Shown here: positions 27,418-35,434 of the stretch, piece by piece
Numbering within the stretch: position 1 is the stretch's first letter
Layout of the letters: every line of letters begins with the position of its first letter
Translations under genes and position numbers: made by a program
The notes under the pieces: model-generated
What the model saw: only the letters and a program-made list of their open reading frames with translations
Databases searched by the model: none
Told to the model about the DNA's origin: nothing
Assembly (NCBI RefSeq): GCF_003122385.1
Contig: NZ_CP029255.1
Location: forward strand, 5,813,432-5,877,431
From: Flavobacterium crocinum
GTDB lineage: Bacteria; Bacteroidota; Bacteroidia; Flavobacteriales; Flavobacteriaceae
Direction of reading: 5' to 3'
Length of the DNA: 64,000 nt

Positions 27418-27507
27418 ATCTGTAGCTCATCACAAAAATAAGTATTTAAAATTTGAGGTAAAGAATTAATTTTTAGTTAAATTAGTGTTTTGTGTTATAA
27501 AAAGACA

Positions 27508-27515
27508 TAAATTTG
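27508..27515 (+). promoter_or_regulatory. Promoter -7 element of the Rrf2 gene
   Basis: TAAATTTG matches TAnnTTTG. TTTG at 27489-27492 lies upstream with 15 bases between, slightly short of the usual 17-23. The element overlaps the operator-like site by two bases, which would suit a repressor. Confidence 0.5.
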
Positions 27516-27532
27516 TAACATATTTTATTACA
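27514..27532. promoter_or_regulatory. Operator-like palindrome before the Rrf2 gene
   Basis: TGTAACATATTTTATTACA has inverted arms TGTAA and TTACA. It ends two bases before the ATG at 27535 and overlaps the predicted -7/start region. An almost identical 19-mer stands before the next gene at 27964-27982 (17 of 19 bases equal). Confidence 0.65.
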
Positions 27533-27534
27533 GT

Positions 27535-27942
27535 ATGATTTCAGGTAAATTTGCCATAACGATTCACATTCTTACTTTGCTCCATAAATTCCCTAATGAT
27601 TTTTTATCATCGGAGTTTATTGCGGGAAGTATTAATCTAAATCCTGTTTTGGTTCGAAAAGAAATTGCCAACCTAAAAGCACATCATATTGTAGAAAGTA
27701 AAGAAGGAAAAAATGGCGGTACAAAATTGGCAGTCAACGCTGCTGAACTGACTTTAAAACAAATATTCGAAATGACCTTTGAAAGCATTGGTTTAGGTTT
27801 TGCAAAGAATCAGCCAAATCCTGATTGTCCTGTTGGAAAAAACATTAATCAGCATTTGGAAGCTTTATACAGTGAAATGAATCAAAAAGTCAGTGCACAA
27901 CTGGAGGGAATTTCATTGGAAGATTTTTCGAATCAATTTTAA
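27535..27942 (+). CDS. Rrf2-family transcription regulator (YwnA-like)
   Basis: A 135-residue protein with a winged helix from the start: ITIHILTLLHKFPNDFLSSE, then INLNPVLVRKEIANLKAHHI, which includes the recognition helix, and the wing KEGKNGGTKLAV. The C-terminal part has one Cys (NPDCPVGK) and lacks the three-Cys cluster of IscR/NsrR, so iron-sulfur sensing is unlikely. The gene pair regulator plus NmrA-like oxidoreductase resembles ywnA-ywnB of Bacillus. It probably represses itself and the next gene through the twin 19-bp sites. Confidence 0.88.
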   Translation: MISGKFAITIHILTLLHKFPNDFLSSEFIAGSINLNPVLVRKEIANLKAHHIVESKEGKNGGTKLAVNAAELTLKQIFEMTFESIGLGFAKNQPNPDCPVGKNINQHLEALYSEMNQKVSAQLEGISLEDFSNQF

Positions 27943-27963
27943 AACTATTTTTTTAACCAAAAC

Positions 27964-27982
27964 TGTAACATTTTTTATTACT
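27964..27982. promoter_or_regulatory. Operator-like palindrome before the NmrA-like gene
   Basis: TGTAACATTTTTTATTACT is the second copy of the site found at 27514-27532. It lies 17 bases before the ATG at 28000, in the 57-base gap between regulator and oxidoreductase genes. Confidence 0.65.
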
Positions 27983-27999
27983 AAATAAATTTATATATT

Positions 28000-28641
28000 A
28001 TGAAAATCGCACTTATTGGAGCTACAGGATTTGTTGGCTCAGCAATTTTAAACGAATTAGCAGACAGAAAACATGAAATTACTGCTATTGCAAGAACTCC
28101 AAAAGACACTTCAAATGTTACTTGGATAGCAGCAGATATTTTTAATGTTGACGCCTTGGCAGAAATCTTAAAAGGTCATGATGCTGTTGTTAACGCTTAC
28201 AACCCAGGATGGACAAATCCAAACATTTACGATGACTTTCTTGCTGGTTCAAAAGCAATTCAGGAGGCCGTTAAAAAATCGGGCGTAAAACGTTTTATTA
28301 CTATTGGCGGGGCAGGAAGCTTATTTGTAGCTCCAGATTTACAAGCGGTTGATACTCCGGATTTTCCAAAAGAAATTTACCCTGGTGCAAACGCTGCAAG
28401 ACATTATTTAAATATCATTAAAGAAGAAAAAGATCTGGATTGGGCATTTTTCAGTCCAGCTTTCGAAATGCACGCCGGAACTAAAACAGGAAGAACCGGA
28501 AAATACCGTTTAGGTTTAGAAAATCCGGTTTTCAATGAGGAGCAAAGAAGTATTTTATCTGTTGAAGATTTAGCTGTTGTAATTGCTGATGAAGTAGAAA
28601 CACCAAAACACCACCAAGTTAGATTTACTGCTGGTTATTAA
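28000..28641 (+). CDS. NAD(P)-dependent oxidoreductase, NmrA/YwnB-like
   Basis: A 213-residue atypical short-chain dehydrogenase. The N-terminal Rossmann motif is MKIALIGATGFVGSAIL (GxxGxxG), and VKRFITIGGAGSLFV near residue 100 replaces the usual catalytic Ser-Tyr-Lys region, as in NmrA/HSCARG-type NAD(P)H-binding proteins. It lies 57 bases after the Rrf2 gene and shares its operator. It may sense redox state or reduce a quinone-like compound. The true substrate is unknown. Confidence 0.87.
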   Translation: MKIALIGATGFVGSAILNELADRKHEITAIARTPKDTSNVTWIAADIFNVDALAEILKGHDAVVNAYNPGWTNPNIYDDFLAGSKAIQEAVKKSGVKRFITIGGAGSLFVAPDLQAVDTPDFPKEIYPGANAARHYLNIIKEEKDLDWAFFSPAFEMHAGTKTGRTGKYRLGLENPVFNEEQRSILSVEDLAVVIADEVETPKHHQVRFTAGY

Positions 28642-28676
28642 TTTTTTTAGATGTTAGGTATCTAAGTTTTTTATTA

Positions 28677-28765
28677 GCCACGAATTACACGAATTTTCAC
28701 AAATTATTTTTCTGAATGCTAGTTTTTAGCATAACAAATTAGTGGAAATTCGTGTAATTCGTGGC
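28677..28765. repeat. Dispersed inverted repeat, GCCACGAATT family, copy 2
   Basis: The left arm is GCCACGAATTACACGAATTT and the right arm GAAATTCGTGTAATTCGTGGC in shortened description (28745-28765), nearly perfect inverse complements. The flanking bases TTA and TAA also pair. It separates the NmrA-like gene from the promoter of meaB. Confidence 0.85.
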
Positions 28766-28775
28766 TAACTAACTT

Positions 28776-28806
28776 TTTGAAACTGTTTTTGTTTTCTGTA
28801 CTTTTA
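28776..28806 (+). promoter_or_regulatory. Promoter of meaB
   Basis: TTTG at 28776-28779, then a 19-base spacer, then TACTTTTA at 28799-28806: a good -33/-7 pair of Bacteroidetes type. The TTG start is at 28826. Confidence 0.55.
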
Positions 28807-28825
28807 CATTTCTAAAAAGTGCATT

Positions 28826-29914
28826 TTGTCAAATTTGGATAAACAAGCTGGAAACATCTCAGAAAAACCTGGAATTTCACCTCCCGAAATCACCAATAGT
28901 ACAGCTATTAATCAAATTAAAAACAAACGCAGACAACAACCCACTTCAGAAGAATTAATTAATGGAATTTTAGACGGCAACAGAACTTCTTTGAGCCGCG
29001 CTATTACTTTAATTGAAAGTACAAATCCTGATCATTTCGAGAAAGCTAATGAAGTTGTTCAAGGTTGTTTAGCTCACGCTAATAAATCAATTCGCATTGG
29101 AATTACAGGTGTTCCGGGTGTTGGAAAAAGTACTTTTATTGAAGCTTTTGGAAAACATTTGACACAGTTAGGAAAAAAAGTAGCTGTATTGGCGGTTGAT
29201 CCAAGCAGTTCTCTTTCACACGGAAGTATTTTGGGTGATAAAACCCGTATGGAAGAACTCGTAAAAGACGAAAATGCTTTTATCAGACCAAGTGCCTCCG
29301 GAGAAACTCTGGGCGGTGTAGCACGCAAAACCAGAGAAACCATTATTCTTTGTGAAGCGGCAGGTTTTGATACTATTATTATAGAAACCGTTGGTGTCGG
29401 CCAAAGCGAAACCGCTGTTCACAGTATGGTTGACTTTTTTCTTCTGCTAAAAATCTCTGGTGCCGGCGATGAACTTCAAGGTATCAAACGAGGCATTATG
29501 GAAATGGCAGATGCTATTGTCATCAACAAAGCAGATGGAGATAATATTAAGAAGGCCAATCAGGCGAAAGTGGAGTTTAATCGGGCCTTACATTTATTCC
29601 CTACAAAAAAATCAAACTGGCAGCCAAAAGTAACCACTTGCAGTTCTATTACTAAAGAAGGTATTTCTGAGATCTGGAATACTATTTCTGATTATTTTAA
29701 AATGACCAAAGAAACGGGGTTCTTTCAGGAAAAAAGAAACGAGCAGAATCATTTCTGGATGATGGAAACCATCAACGAGCAATTGAAACAAAATTTCTAC
29801 AATCAACCTGAAATTATTTCTCTTTTAGAAAAAAATAAAAAAGCAGTGCAAAACAATGAAATTTCATCTTTTGCAGCTGCTCAGAAATTATTAAAATCAT
29901 ATTTTAGAAAATAA
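28826..29914 (+). CDS. meaB: Methylmalonyl-CoA mutase-associated GTPase MeaB (ArgK family)
   Basis: A 362-residue G3E GTPase. Walker A GVPGVGKSTFIEAFG is near residue 94, the DPSSSLSHGSILGDKTRME stretch near 120 is the MeaB switch region, ETVGVGQSE near 192 and NKADG near 238 give the GTPase base-binding motif. MeaB loads and protects adenosylcobalamin in methylmalonyl-CoA mutase, so it links to the adenosyltransferase at 15621-16190. The start is TTG (28826), the first start in frame before the conserved region with a promoter in front; a start further in would remove little. Its stop is 3 bases from the end of the convergent HAD gene. Confidence 0.93.
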   Translation: MSNLDKQAGNISEKPGISPPEITNSTAINQIKNKRRQQPTSEELINGILDGNRTSLSRAITLIESTNPDHFEKANEVVQGCLAHANKSIRIGITGVPGVGKSTFIEAFGKHLTQLGKKVAVLAVDPSSSLSHGSILGDKTRMEELVKDENAFIRPSASGETLGGVARKTRETIILCEAAGFDTIIIETVGVGQSETAVHSMVDFFLLLKISGAGDELQGIKRGIMEMADAIVINKADGDNIKKANQAKVEFNRALHLFPTKKSNWQPKVTTCSSITKEGISEIWNTISDYFKMTKETGFFQEKRNEQNHFWMMETINEQLKQNFYNQPEIISLLEKNKKAVQNNEISSFAAAQKLLKSYFRK

Positions 29915-29917
29915 TTT

Positions 29918-30388
29918 CTAAAATAAAATATGAAATTCTTCTTTAAGGATTGAAATTGCTTCTGAAGCCAACTCATCTGTTAATCCAACCATTGGACTGG
30001 TTAAAACCAATTTACTTTTTAAAAAGGGTGTCAAACCATTCAATGATTTATCATCATCAATAATAACAAAATTCTCTGGGTTGTTTTTTATATTATACCA
30101 ATTTAGAATCTCTTCTTTACGGCTTAAATGAGTGAGATTTTCGGATAAACGAGCAATATCATTTACATTGATCCCCCTCAATTTAAATATTTCATTCCAT
30201 TCAGAAATAGAATATTTTGACTTATGCGATGTAGTCAATAAAATATCTGCACTTGTTTCAGCAATAATTCTCTGAAGTGCACAAGTAGCTTTACTACTAA
30301 AAGCCGGAAATCCATCATTTAAAAATTCTGGTCTTTTCCAAGAATTAGCGGGAACCATTACACCATCTATATCTAACATTATCAACAT
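29918..30388 (-). CDS. HAD-like protein (Swiss-Army-Knife RNA repair HAD type)
   Basis: A 156-residue protein with the HAD motif I LDIDGVMVPANSW at the N-terminus (Asp-x-Asp), a motif II Thr/Ser in DILLTTSHKSKYS near residue 70 and a motif IV FVIIDDDKSL near 117. The size and the tight D-x-D-G-V start fit the HAD domains linked to RNA-repair proteins (HAD_SAK). It is followed upstream on the same strand by a ParB-like gene, 19 bases away, so they form a two-gene unit. Phosphatase activity on a nucleic acid end is a family-based guess. Confidence 0.7.
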   Translation of the reverse strand: MLIMLDIDGVMVPANSWKRPEFLNDGFPAFSSKATCALQRIIAETSADILLTTSHKSKYSISEWNEIFKLRGINVNDIARLSENLTHLSRKEEILNWYNIKNNPENFVIIDDDKSLNGLTPFLKSKLVLTSPMVGLTDELASEAISILKEEFHILF

Positions 30389-30407
30389 TATACAAAGTTA
30401 CAAATTA

Positions 30408-30794
30408 TTATTCAGAAATAATACGATTAACTATTTCTACATCCAATTCGTTGTAAGCAGCATCTTTTTCATTCAGATATTGAATTTTATGATTTGTATC
30501 CCAATCATTTTCATCAAATTCTACTTCATCCCATTTATATTCTTTCGTTGCTGAAGTTTTCAGAGTCTTAATAGTTCCAATTTCAATTTGAGCCAATAAG
30601 GAACTTAAATATCTATGATGTCCATCAATTACAAGATGATCGCAAATCTTAATTTCGTCAAATTTAATTCCATATTTCATTTTCTTGTAAATTCTTTTTA
30701 TAACTGGCAAACTCAATCTATTGTGAGTTGAAACTAATTTTATGTCAATATCATTTAAAAAATCTTTAATCAATTCAGCTGTAATTTCTATCAT
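30408..30794 (-). CDS. ParB/sulfiredoxin-fold protein, small
   Basis: A 128-residue protein. The core EIKICDHLVIDGHHRYLSSL near residues 45-63 has the DGHHR motif of the ParB N-terminal nucleotide-binding/nuclease fold. The N-terminal part (TAELIKDFLNDIDI) is helical, and the C-terminus is acidic, containing WDEVEFDENDWDTNHK. It has no helix-turn-helix, so it is not a chromosome-partition ParB. It is the first gene of a pair with the HAD-like protein. I do not know its function; a CTP/ATP-using enzyme is possible. Confidence 0.68.
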   Translation of the reverse strand: MIEITAELIKDFLNDIDIKLVSTHNRLSLPVIKRIYKKMKYGIKFDEIKICDHLVIDGHHRYLSSLLAQIEIGTIKTLKTSATKEYKWDEVEFDENDWDTNHKIQYLNEKDAAYNELDVEIVNRIISE

Positions 30795-30838
30795 TTTTAC
30801 ATATTTACTTTAAAAAGTAGTAAATATATTACAATAAA

Positions 30839-32776
30839 TTAATTCTTACTTCTCAATTTATACTTATTTTCTTTATACAAATTCCCAGCTGTAATGACAT
30901 GCGCCAAAGCATCTTTTGCTAATTCTTCATTTAATTTAACCGGAATTAAAGTCGTATCGTTTTTAACTTCAAACTGCAATGGTTTCAAATTGGGCTGCAT
31001 AATTACAACTTGATTTTCTACTCTAAAAGCATTAATATCATTAAACTGCATAATCGATCTTCCCTGTATTTTTGGATCTAATTTACTCAAATTTCTTCCT
31101 ACCATTGGAGTTTCAAAAGGAAGTCCCAAATAACTTAATAAAGTTGGCGGAATATCTATCTGACTTGCTAATTTGCTATAAACTGCATTTTTTGGAACTC
31201 CCGGTCCCATAATAAATGCCGGAATATGAAACTTATTTATTGGAACTAAATTCTTTCCGTATGTTCTGGTATTGTGATCGGCAATTACAATAAAAATAGT
31301 GTTTTTAAAATAAGCTTCTTTTTTAGCCAATTCGAAGAATTTACCAATAGAAAAATCAGCATATTTCATAGCATTATTTACTGTTGCCGGCTTTTTATCG
31401 TAAGGTTTAATTCTTCCGGCAGGATATTCAAACGGTTCATGATTGGAAGTCGAGAACATCAAAGAGAAAAATGGTTTATCTCCTTTTGATTTAAAATACT
31501 GATTGGCTTTGGTTACCAAATCCTCATCCGAATACCCCCAGGTTCCTTTGAAAGCATATTTATTACCATCTGACTCAAAATCAGTTTGATCAATGATATC
31601 CTGAAATCCATTTCCATTAAAAAAAGAAGCCATATTATCAAAATTTGCCATTCCACCATAGATAAAACTGGTGTCGTAACCTTTTTGTTTCAAAGCATCA
31701 GCAAGTGTAAAAAATCCTTGTTGCGAATTTCCTAATCTAACAACACTTTCAGAAGGCGAAGGTAAAAATCCCGTCACAACAGCTTCAATTCCGCGGACAC
31801 TTCTGGTTCCTGTACAATACAAATTGGTAAATAAGGTACCTTCTTTAGATAATTTATCAAACTCTGGTGTTAAGGGTTTCCCTCCTAAAATTCCAACATA
31901 TTCTGCACCTAAACTTTCCTGTAGAAAAATCACCAAATTATACGGTTTCTTCATAACAGAATCCGGCTGCTGTACATGTAAAAAAGGAATTTCTGCATCT
32001 GTAAAATCATTTGGACCGGCAATCATGTATTTTTTTACACGAGCAATTGCCTCTGCTTCATCCATTTTACCGTACATTTTTGTGTTCCCTTCATTTTTAA
32101 TTGAATAAGCCGCAAAAGCAACTGTATAAAATGAATTTAAACCAAGAGTATTCGTCAATTGATCCGTAGAAAAAACAGCATTACTGGCATTAATTGGACG
32201 TTTTGACGTGAGACTTGAACGTGCTCCGAAAAATAACAAAAAAGCTACTAACGGAAATACCATTAATTTAAACTTATAATCTGAATTTGCTGTATGAAAT
32301 AATTTTTTCCCTTTTTTGAAAGCAAAATAAAGTACCACTCCCAAAATAAGAAATGTCACAATGATAGAAGTCAGATAACTTTTTAAAAGCATACCTACAA
32401 CTTCTTTAGGGTAGATAAGATAATCCAAGAAAATCTTATTTGGACGTGTATCGTATTGTTTAATAAAATCAGGTGACGCTAATTCTACAAATAAAATTAA
32501 AAACAAGAATAAGAAACTGTAAATAACCAGAAATTTATTGGTGAATTTAATCCATTTATTTGGCAGAAAAGTGATTAATAAAGCCGGCAGGAATGATAAA
32601 TAACACAACAATATCAAATCCATTCGAAGACCAATTGGAAAAATATACCAGAAATCGGGCGTCTGCTCTACTCTTTCTTTAAAAAGAAAAAATAAAAATA
32701 TTCGGCTTAGCGTTGTAATCAGTAAACCAATTAAAATAAAATTGAAAATCGGTTTTAAAAAACTTAATTTTTTCAT
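30839..32776 (-). CDS. LTA-synthase-family sulfatase (phosphoglycerol-transferase-like)
   Basis: A 645-residue membrane protein. About five membrane helices lie within residues 1-180, and a sulfatase-fold domain fills about 265-610: LVIFLQESLGAEYVGILGG, the nucleophile region CTGTRSVRGIEAVVTG (Thr), FIYGGMANFDNMASFF, SLMFSTSNHEPFEYP and FIVIADHNTRTYG with the Asp-His metal site. In Gram-negatives such proteins add phosphoglycerol or phosphoethanolamine to membrane glycans or lipids from the periplasmic side. The exact substrate in Flavobacteria is unknown. Confidence 0.87.
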   Translation of the reverse strand: MKKLSFLKPIFNFILIGLLITTLSRIFLFFLFKERVEQTPDFWYIFPIGLRMDLILLCYLSFLPALLITFLPNKWIKFTNKFLVIYSFLFLFLILFVELASPDFIKQYDTRPNKIFLDYLIYPKEVVGMLLKSYLTSIIVTFLILGVVLYFAFKKGKKLFHTANSDYKFKLMVFPLVAFLLFFGARSSLTSKRPINASNAVFSTDQLTNTLGLNSFYTVAFAAYSIKNEGNTKMYGKMDEAEAIARVKKYMIAGPNDFTDAEIPFLHVQQPDSVMKKPYNLVIFLQESLGAEYVGILGGKPLTPEFDKLSKEGTLFTNLYCTGTRSVRGIEAVVTGFLPSPSESVVRLGNSQQGFFTLADALKQKGYDTSFIYGGMANFDNMASFFNGNGFQDIIDQTDFESDGNKYAFKGTWGYSDEDLVTKANQYFKSKGDKPFFSLMFSTSNHEPFEYPAGRIKPYDKKPATVNNAMKYADFSIGKFFELAKKEAYFKNTIFIVIADHNTRTYGKNLVPINKFHIPAFIMGPGVPKNAVYSKLASQIDIPPTLLSYLGLPFETPMVGRNLSKLDPKIQGRSIMQFNDINAFRVENQVVIMQPNLKPLQFEVKNDTTLIPVKLNEELAKDALAHVITAGNLYKENKYKLRSKN

Positions 32777-32836
32777 TGGAAATAAAATAAGAACGTAAAA
32801 AATAAACTTAAAACTAAAGAAGTAAAAAACGCATTT

Positions 32837-33064
32837 TTACTCTTCGTAACGATTTATTTCTCTGTCATAAAACTCATTTGCTTTTTCAATTAAACTTTCC
32901 ATTTCGGCATTTAATTCTGCTTCATCAAGATCTTCAGGTTCTTCTAAAAACTCAACCTCATCGTCTTTCAAATTGATAATAAATCTCGGATAATCAAGAT
33001 GAATGATAAAGATATCATCTGGAAAATCAGTATTGTCTCCAAGTAAAAATTTAGGTAATTCCAT
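32837..33064 (-). CDS. Small acidic hypothetical protein
   Basis: A 75-residue protein rich in Asp and Glu (pI clearly acidic). The sequence MELPKFLLGDNTDFPDDIFI is followed by a helical, strongly charged C-terminus. I do not recognise a family, but the start with a plausible beta-strand pair (IFIIHLDYPRFIINL) and a Glu-rich helix looks like a real, compact protein. It sits between the LTA-synthase-like gene and the MATE gene on the same strand. No function can be assigned. Confidence 0.65.
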   Translation of the reverse strand: MELPKFLLGDNTDFPDDIFIIHLDYPRFIINLKDDEVEFLEEPEDLDEAELNAEMESLIEKANEFYDREINRYEE

Positions 33065-33163
33065 ATTTATTATTTTTTATTAATGGTTATTTTTATTTTT
33101 TGCCACAGACTATAAAGATTAAAAAGATTTCTTTATCGAGAGTGACTTATTTTAGATCCAAAT

Positions 33164-34549
33164 TTAGTCATTTGAAACCGAATTTGTAATCAATTTCTTA
33201 GTTAGATAATTAAATCGTAAATACAACATTACAGCTGCCGCCGTTAAACCAGCCAAAAGTCCAATCCATACTCCTTGCGCTTTTAGTTCTGTATGTTCTC
33301 CTAAATAATAAGAAATCGGAAAACCAATTACCCAATACGCCACAAAAGTAATGTACATTGGAATTTTAACATCCTGCAAGCCGCGTAAAGCTCCTAAAAC
33401 TACGACCTGAATTCCATCAGAAATTTGGAACACAGCTGCTATCAATAATAATTTCGAAGCAATTTCAATTACTTCTGTATTGTCTGTAAGCTGAATCGTG
33501 TTTTCCATATTCAGAAAAATATGAGGCAAAACAGTATGAAAAGCAATGAACACTAAAGCAAAGAAAACTTCCAGAACAATAGCCAGCAGGAAAATAGATC
33601 TTGCCACAACAAGCAATTTTTTATAATCTGTTAAACCTCTCTGATTACTTACACGAATCATAGAAGTAACGCTTAATCCCATCGCAAACATAAAAGTAAG
33701 CGAAGCCAGACTCAACGCAATTTGATTTGCCGCCTGACTTGTTTTTCCAATATTGCCGCATAGCCAGATCGAAGCTGTAAACAAAACTACTTCAAATAAC
33801 ATTTGCATTGCCGAAGGAAATCCGATACTGATAATTTTTTTAATAGTCGCTTTTTTGATTTCATTAAAACTAAAGCCTTTAAAAAAACGTTTTAAATCGT
33901 CTCTTCTCGAAAGCATAATATGCATAAACATCACCAAAAATATTCTCGAAATTACGGTACCAAGTGCTGCACCGATAATTCCCATTTTTGGAAAAATCCA
34001 GATTCCGTAAATCAAAACATAATTAATTCCAACGTGCAATACATTAGCCATTACCATTGCGTACATCGAATATTTGGTTAATGACATTCCATCTGCAAAC
34101 TGTTTGTAACCTTGATACATTACCAAAGGAATCAATGAAAAAGCCACCCATCCTAAATACGGTTTTGCCAGGGCAATAACATCTTGTGGCTGTTTTAGCA
34201 ATTCCATTATGGGTTTTGCGCACATTATGACACTAAAAAGTATCAAACCAAGAATGGTGCATAAAAATAAACCGTGATGAAATGCCGAACGAATTTTAGT
34301 ATCATTTTTTTCCGCATCCCCTTCAGCGACAATTGGCGTAATAGCAGTAGAAAAACCAATTCCAAGAGACATTGCGATAAAAATCATACTATTCCCCAAT
34401 GAAACTGCCGCCAATTCTGTACTTCCAATTTTACCCACCATTATGTTATCGACAATACCAATTAAGGTATGTCCGACCATTCCTAAAATAACAGGATAAG
34501 CCAGTCTTAAATTATACGAAAACTCTTTGGTGTATTGCTTTAAATTCAC
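33164..34549 (-). CDS. MATE family multidrug/cation efflux transporter (NorM-like)
   Basis: A 461-residue membrane protein with about twelve helices in two six-helix halves. Near the start are LAYPVILGMVGHTLIGIVDN and IMVGKIGSTELAAVSLGNS, the MATE pattern, and the second half has AMQMLFEVVLFTASIWLCGN. The start is GTG (34547-34549). A promoter-like TATCTTTG lies about 20 bases upstream on the minus strand. It should pump cationic drugs or dyes against Na+ or H+ at the inner membrane. The substrate is unknown. Confidence 0.93.
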   Translation of the reverse strand: MNLKQYTKEFSYNLRLAYPVILGMVGHTLIGIVDNIMVGKIGSTELAAVSLGNSMIFIAMSLGIGFSTAITPIVAEGDAEKNDTKIRSAFHHGLFLCTILGLILFSVIMCAKPIMELLKQPQDVIALAKPYLGWVAFSLIPLVMYQGYKQFADGMSLTKYSMYAMVMANVLHVGINYVLIYGIWIFPKMGIIGAALGTVISRIFLVMFMHIMLSRRDDLKRFFKGFSFNEIKKATIKKIISIGFPSAMQMLFEVVLFTASIWLCGNIGKTSQAANQIALSLASLTFMFAMGLSVTSMIRVSNQRGLTDYKKLLVVARSIFLLAIVLEVFFALVFIAFHTVLPHIFLNMENTIQLTDNTEVIEIASKLLLIAAVFQISDGIQVVVLGALRGLQDVKIPMYITFVAYWVIGFPISYYLGEHTELKAQGVWIGLLAGLTAAAVMLYLRFNYLTKKLITNSVSND

Positions 34550-34569
34550 TTGTAATCAATTTTAGTCGG

Positions 34570-34577
34570 CAAAGATA
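34570..34577 (-). promoter_or_regulatory. Promoter -7 element of the MATE gene
   Basis: The minus strand reads TATCTTTG, matching TAnnTTTG, followed by CC. It ends about 20 bases before the GTG start at 34549. No clear -33 box. Confidence 0.45.
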
Positions 34578-34739
34578 ATCAGAAGCTTCGAATTCTATCC
34601 TATTAATAATATTATATACCGATTTTAAGCAAAAAATAAGATGAACTCAATATTATATAAAGATTTTTAAAAATTGTATAACAATCTCCAAATACCTCCG
34701 TTTTACTTTTACATTATTAATAATTCAAAAATATAAGCC

Positions 34740-35258
34740 ATGAAAAAATTACAGATTATTTGCCTAGCTGCTTTTGCTTTTTTATTCTCCAACAACACAT
34801 TCGCTCAAGACACAGAAGCAACAAATTACGATCAGGGATTTAGATTAGGATTCGGTTTAAATGGAGGATTACCGACCGATGGCGATTACGACTGGGCTCT
34901 TGGCGGAGACGTTCGTTTACAATATGACCTTTCTAAAAAGACATCATTAACCTTAACAACAGGTTTTACCAACTTATTTATGGGGAAAGATGATCTTGGA
35001 AATAACATAAAAGATCTTGGATTTATTCCAGCCAAAGCAGGTTTTAAAGCCTTCGTTTTAAAAGATCAATTTTATGTTTTAGGAGAAGTAGGTGCTGGTT
35101 TTGCAGTAACAAATGGTTATGATAAAACTAGTTTCTTATGGGCACCGGGAATTGGATATGCCAATAAGTTTATCGACTTAAGTGTACGTTATGAAGATTA
35201 TCACGATTTTAGAACCAATCAGGTAGCACTGCGTGTTGCTTATGGTTTTAAACTATAA
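34740..35258 (+). CDS. Outer membrane beta-barrel protein, small
   Basis: A 172-residue protein with a signal peptide (MKKLQIICLAAFAFLFSNN, then FAQ). The mature part alternates polar and hydrophobic residues in strands such as FRLGFGLNGGLP, DVRLQYDLSKKTSLTLTTG and GFKAFVLKDQFYVLGEVGAG, and ends LRVAYGFKL with a terminal hydrophobic residue, as 8-stranded outer-membrane barrels do. It is monocistronic with a clear terminator. It probably is a small porin-like or structural barrel; the role is unknown. Confidence 0.85.
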   Translation: MKKLQIICLAAFAFLFSNNTFAQDTEATNYDQGFRLGFGLNGGLPTDGDYDWALGGDVRLQYDLSKKTSLTLTTGFTNLFMGKDDLGNNIKDLGFIPAKAGFKAFVLKDQFYVLGEVGAGFAVTNGYDKTSFLWAPGIGYANKFIDLSVRYEDYHDFRTNQVALRVAYGFKL

Positions 35259-35291
35259 AAAATAGGTTTAATTTATTATTTTGTTTTTGGT

Positions 35292-35328
35292 AAAAATCCG
35301 ACAGCTCGCATAGTCTGTCGGATTTTTT
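35292..35328 (+). terminator. Intrinsic terminator of the beta-barrel gene
   Basis: AAAAATCCGACAG and CTGTCGGATTTTTT form a stem around a ten-base loop, with a T run after the stem. It probably also serves the PPK2 gene from the opposite strand. Confidence 0.9.
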
Positions 35329-35359
35329 ATTTTTCGAAATTTTATCTTCCAAAAAAATA

Positions 35360-35390
35360 AACCCAACAGGTTTTTTAAACCTGTCGGGTT
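35360..35390. repeat. Palindromic repeat, AACCTGTCGGGTT type
   Basis: AACCCAACAGGTTT and AAACCTGTCGGGTT pair with one mismatch around a short T loop. It sits between the convergent barrel and PPK2 genes and is of the same short-palindrome kind as 59318-59344. Confidence 0.65.
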
Positions 35391-35434
35391 GCATAAATTA
35401 TCTAATTGACGAATTATCTCAATTATCAAATTAG

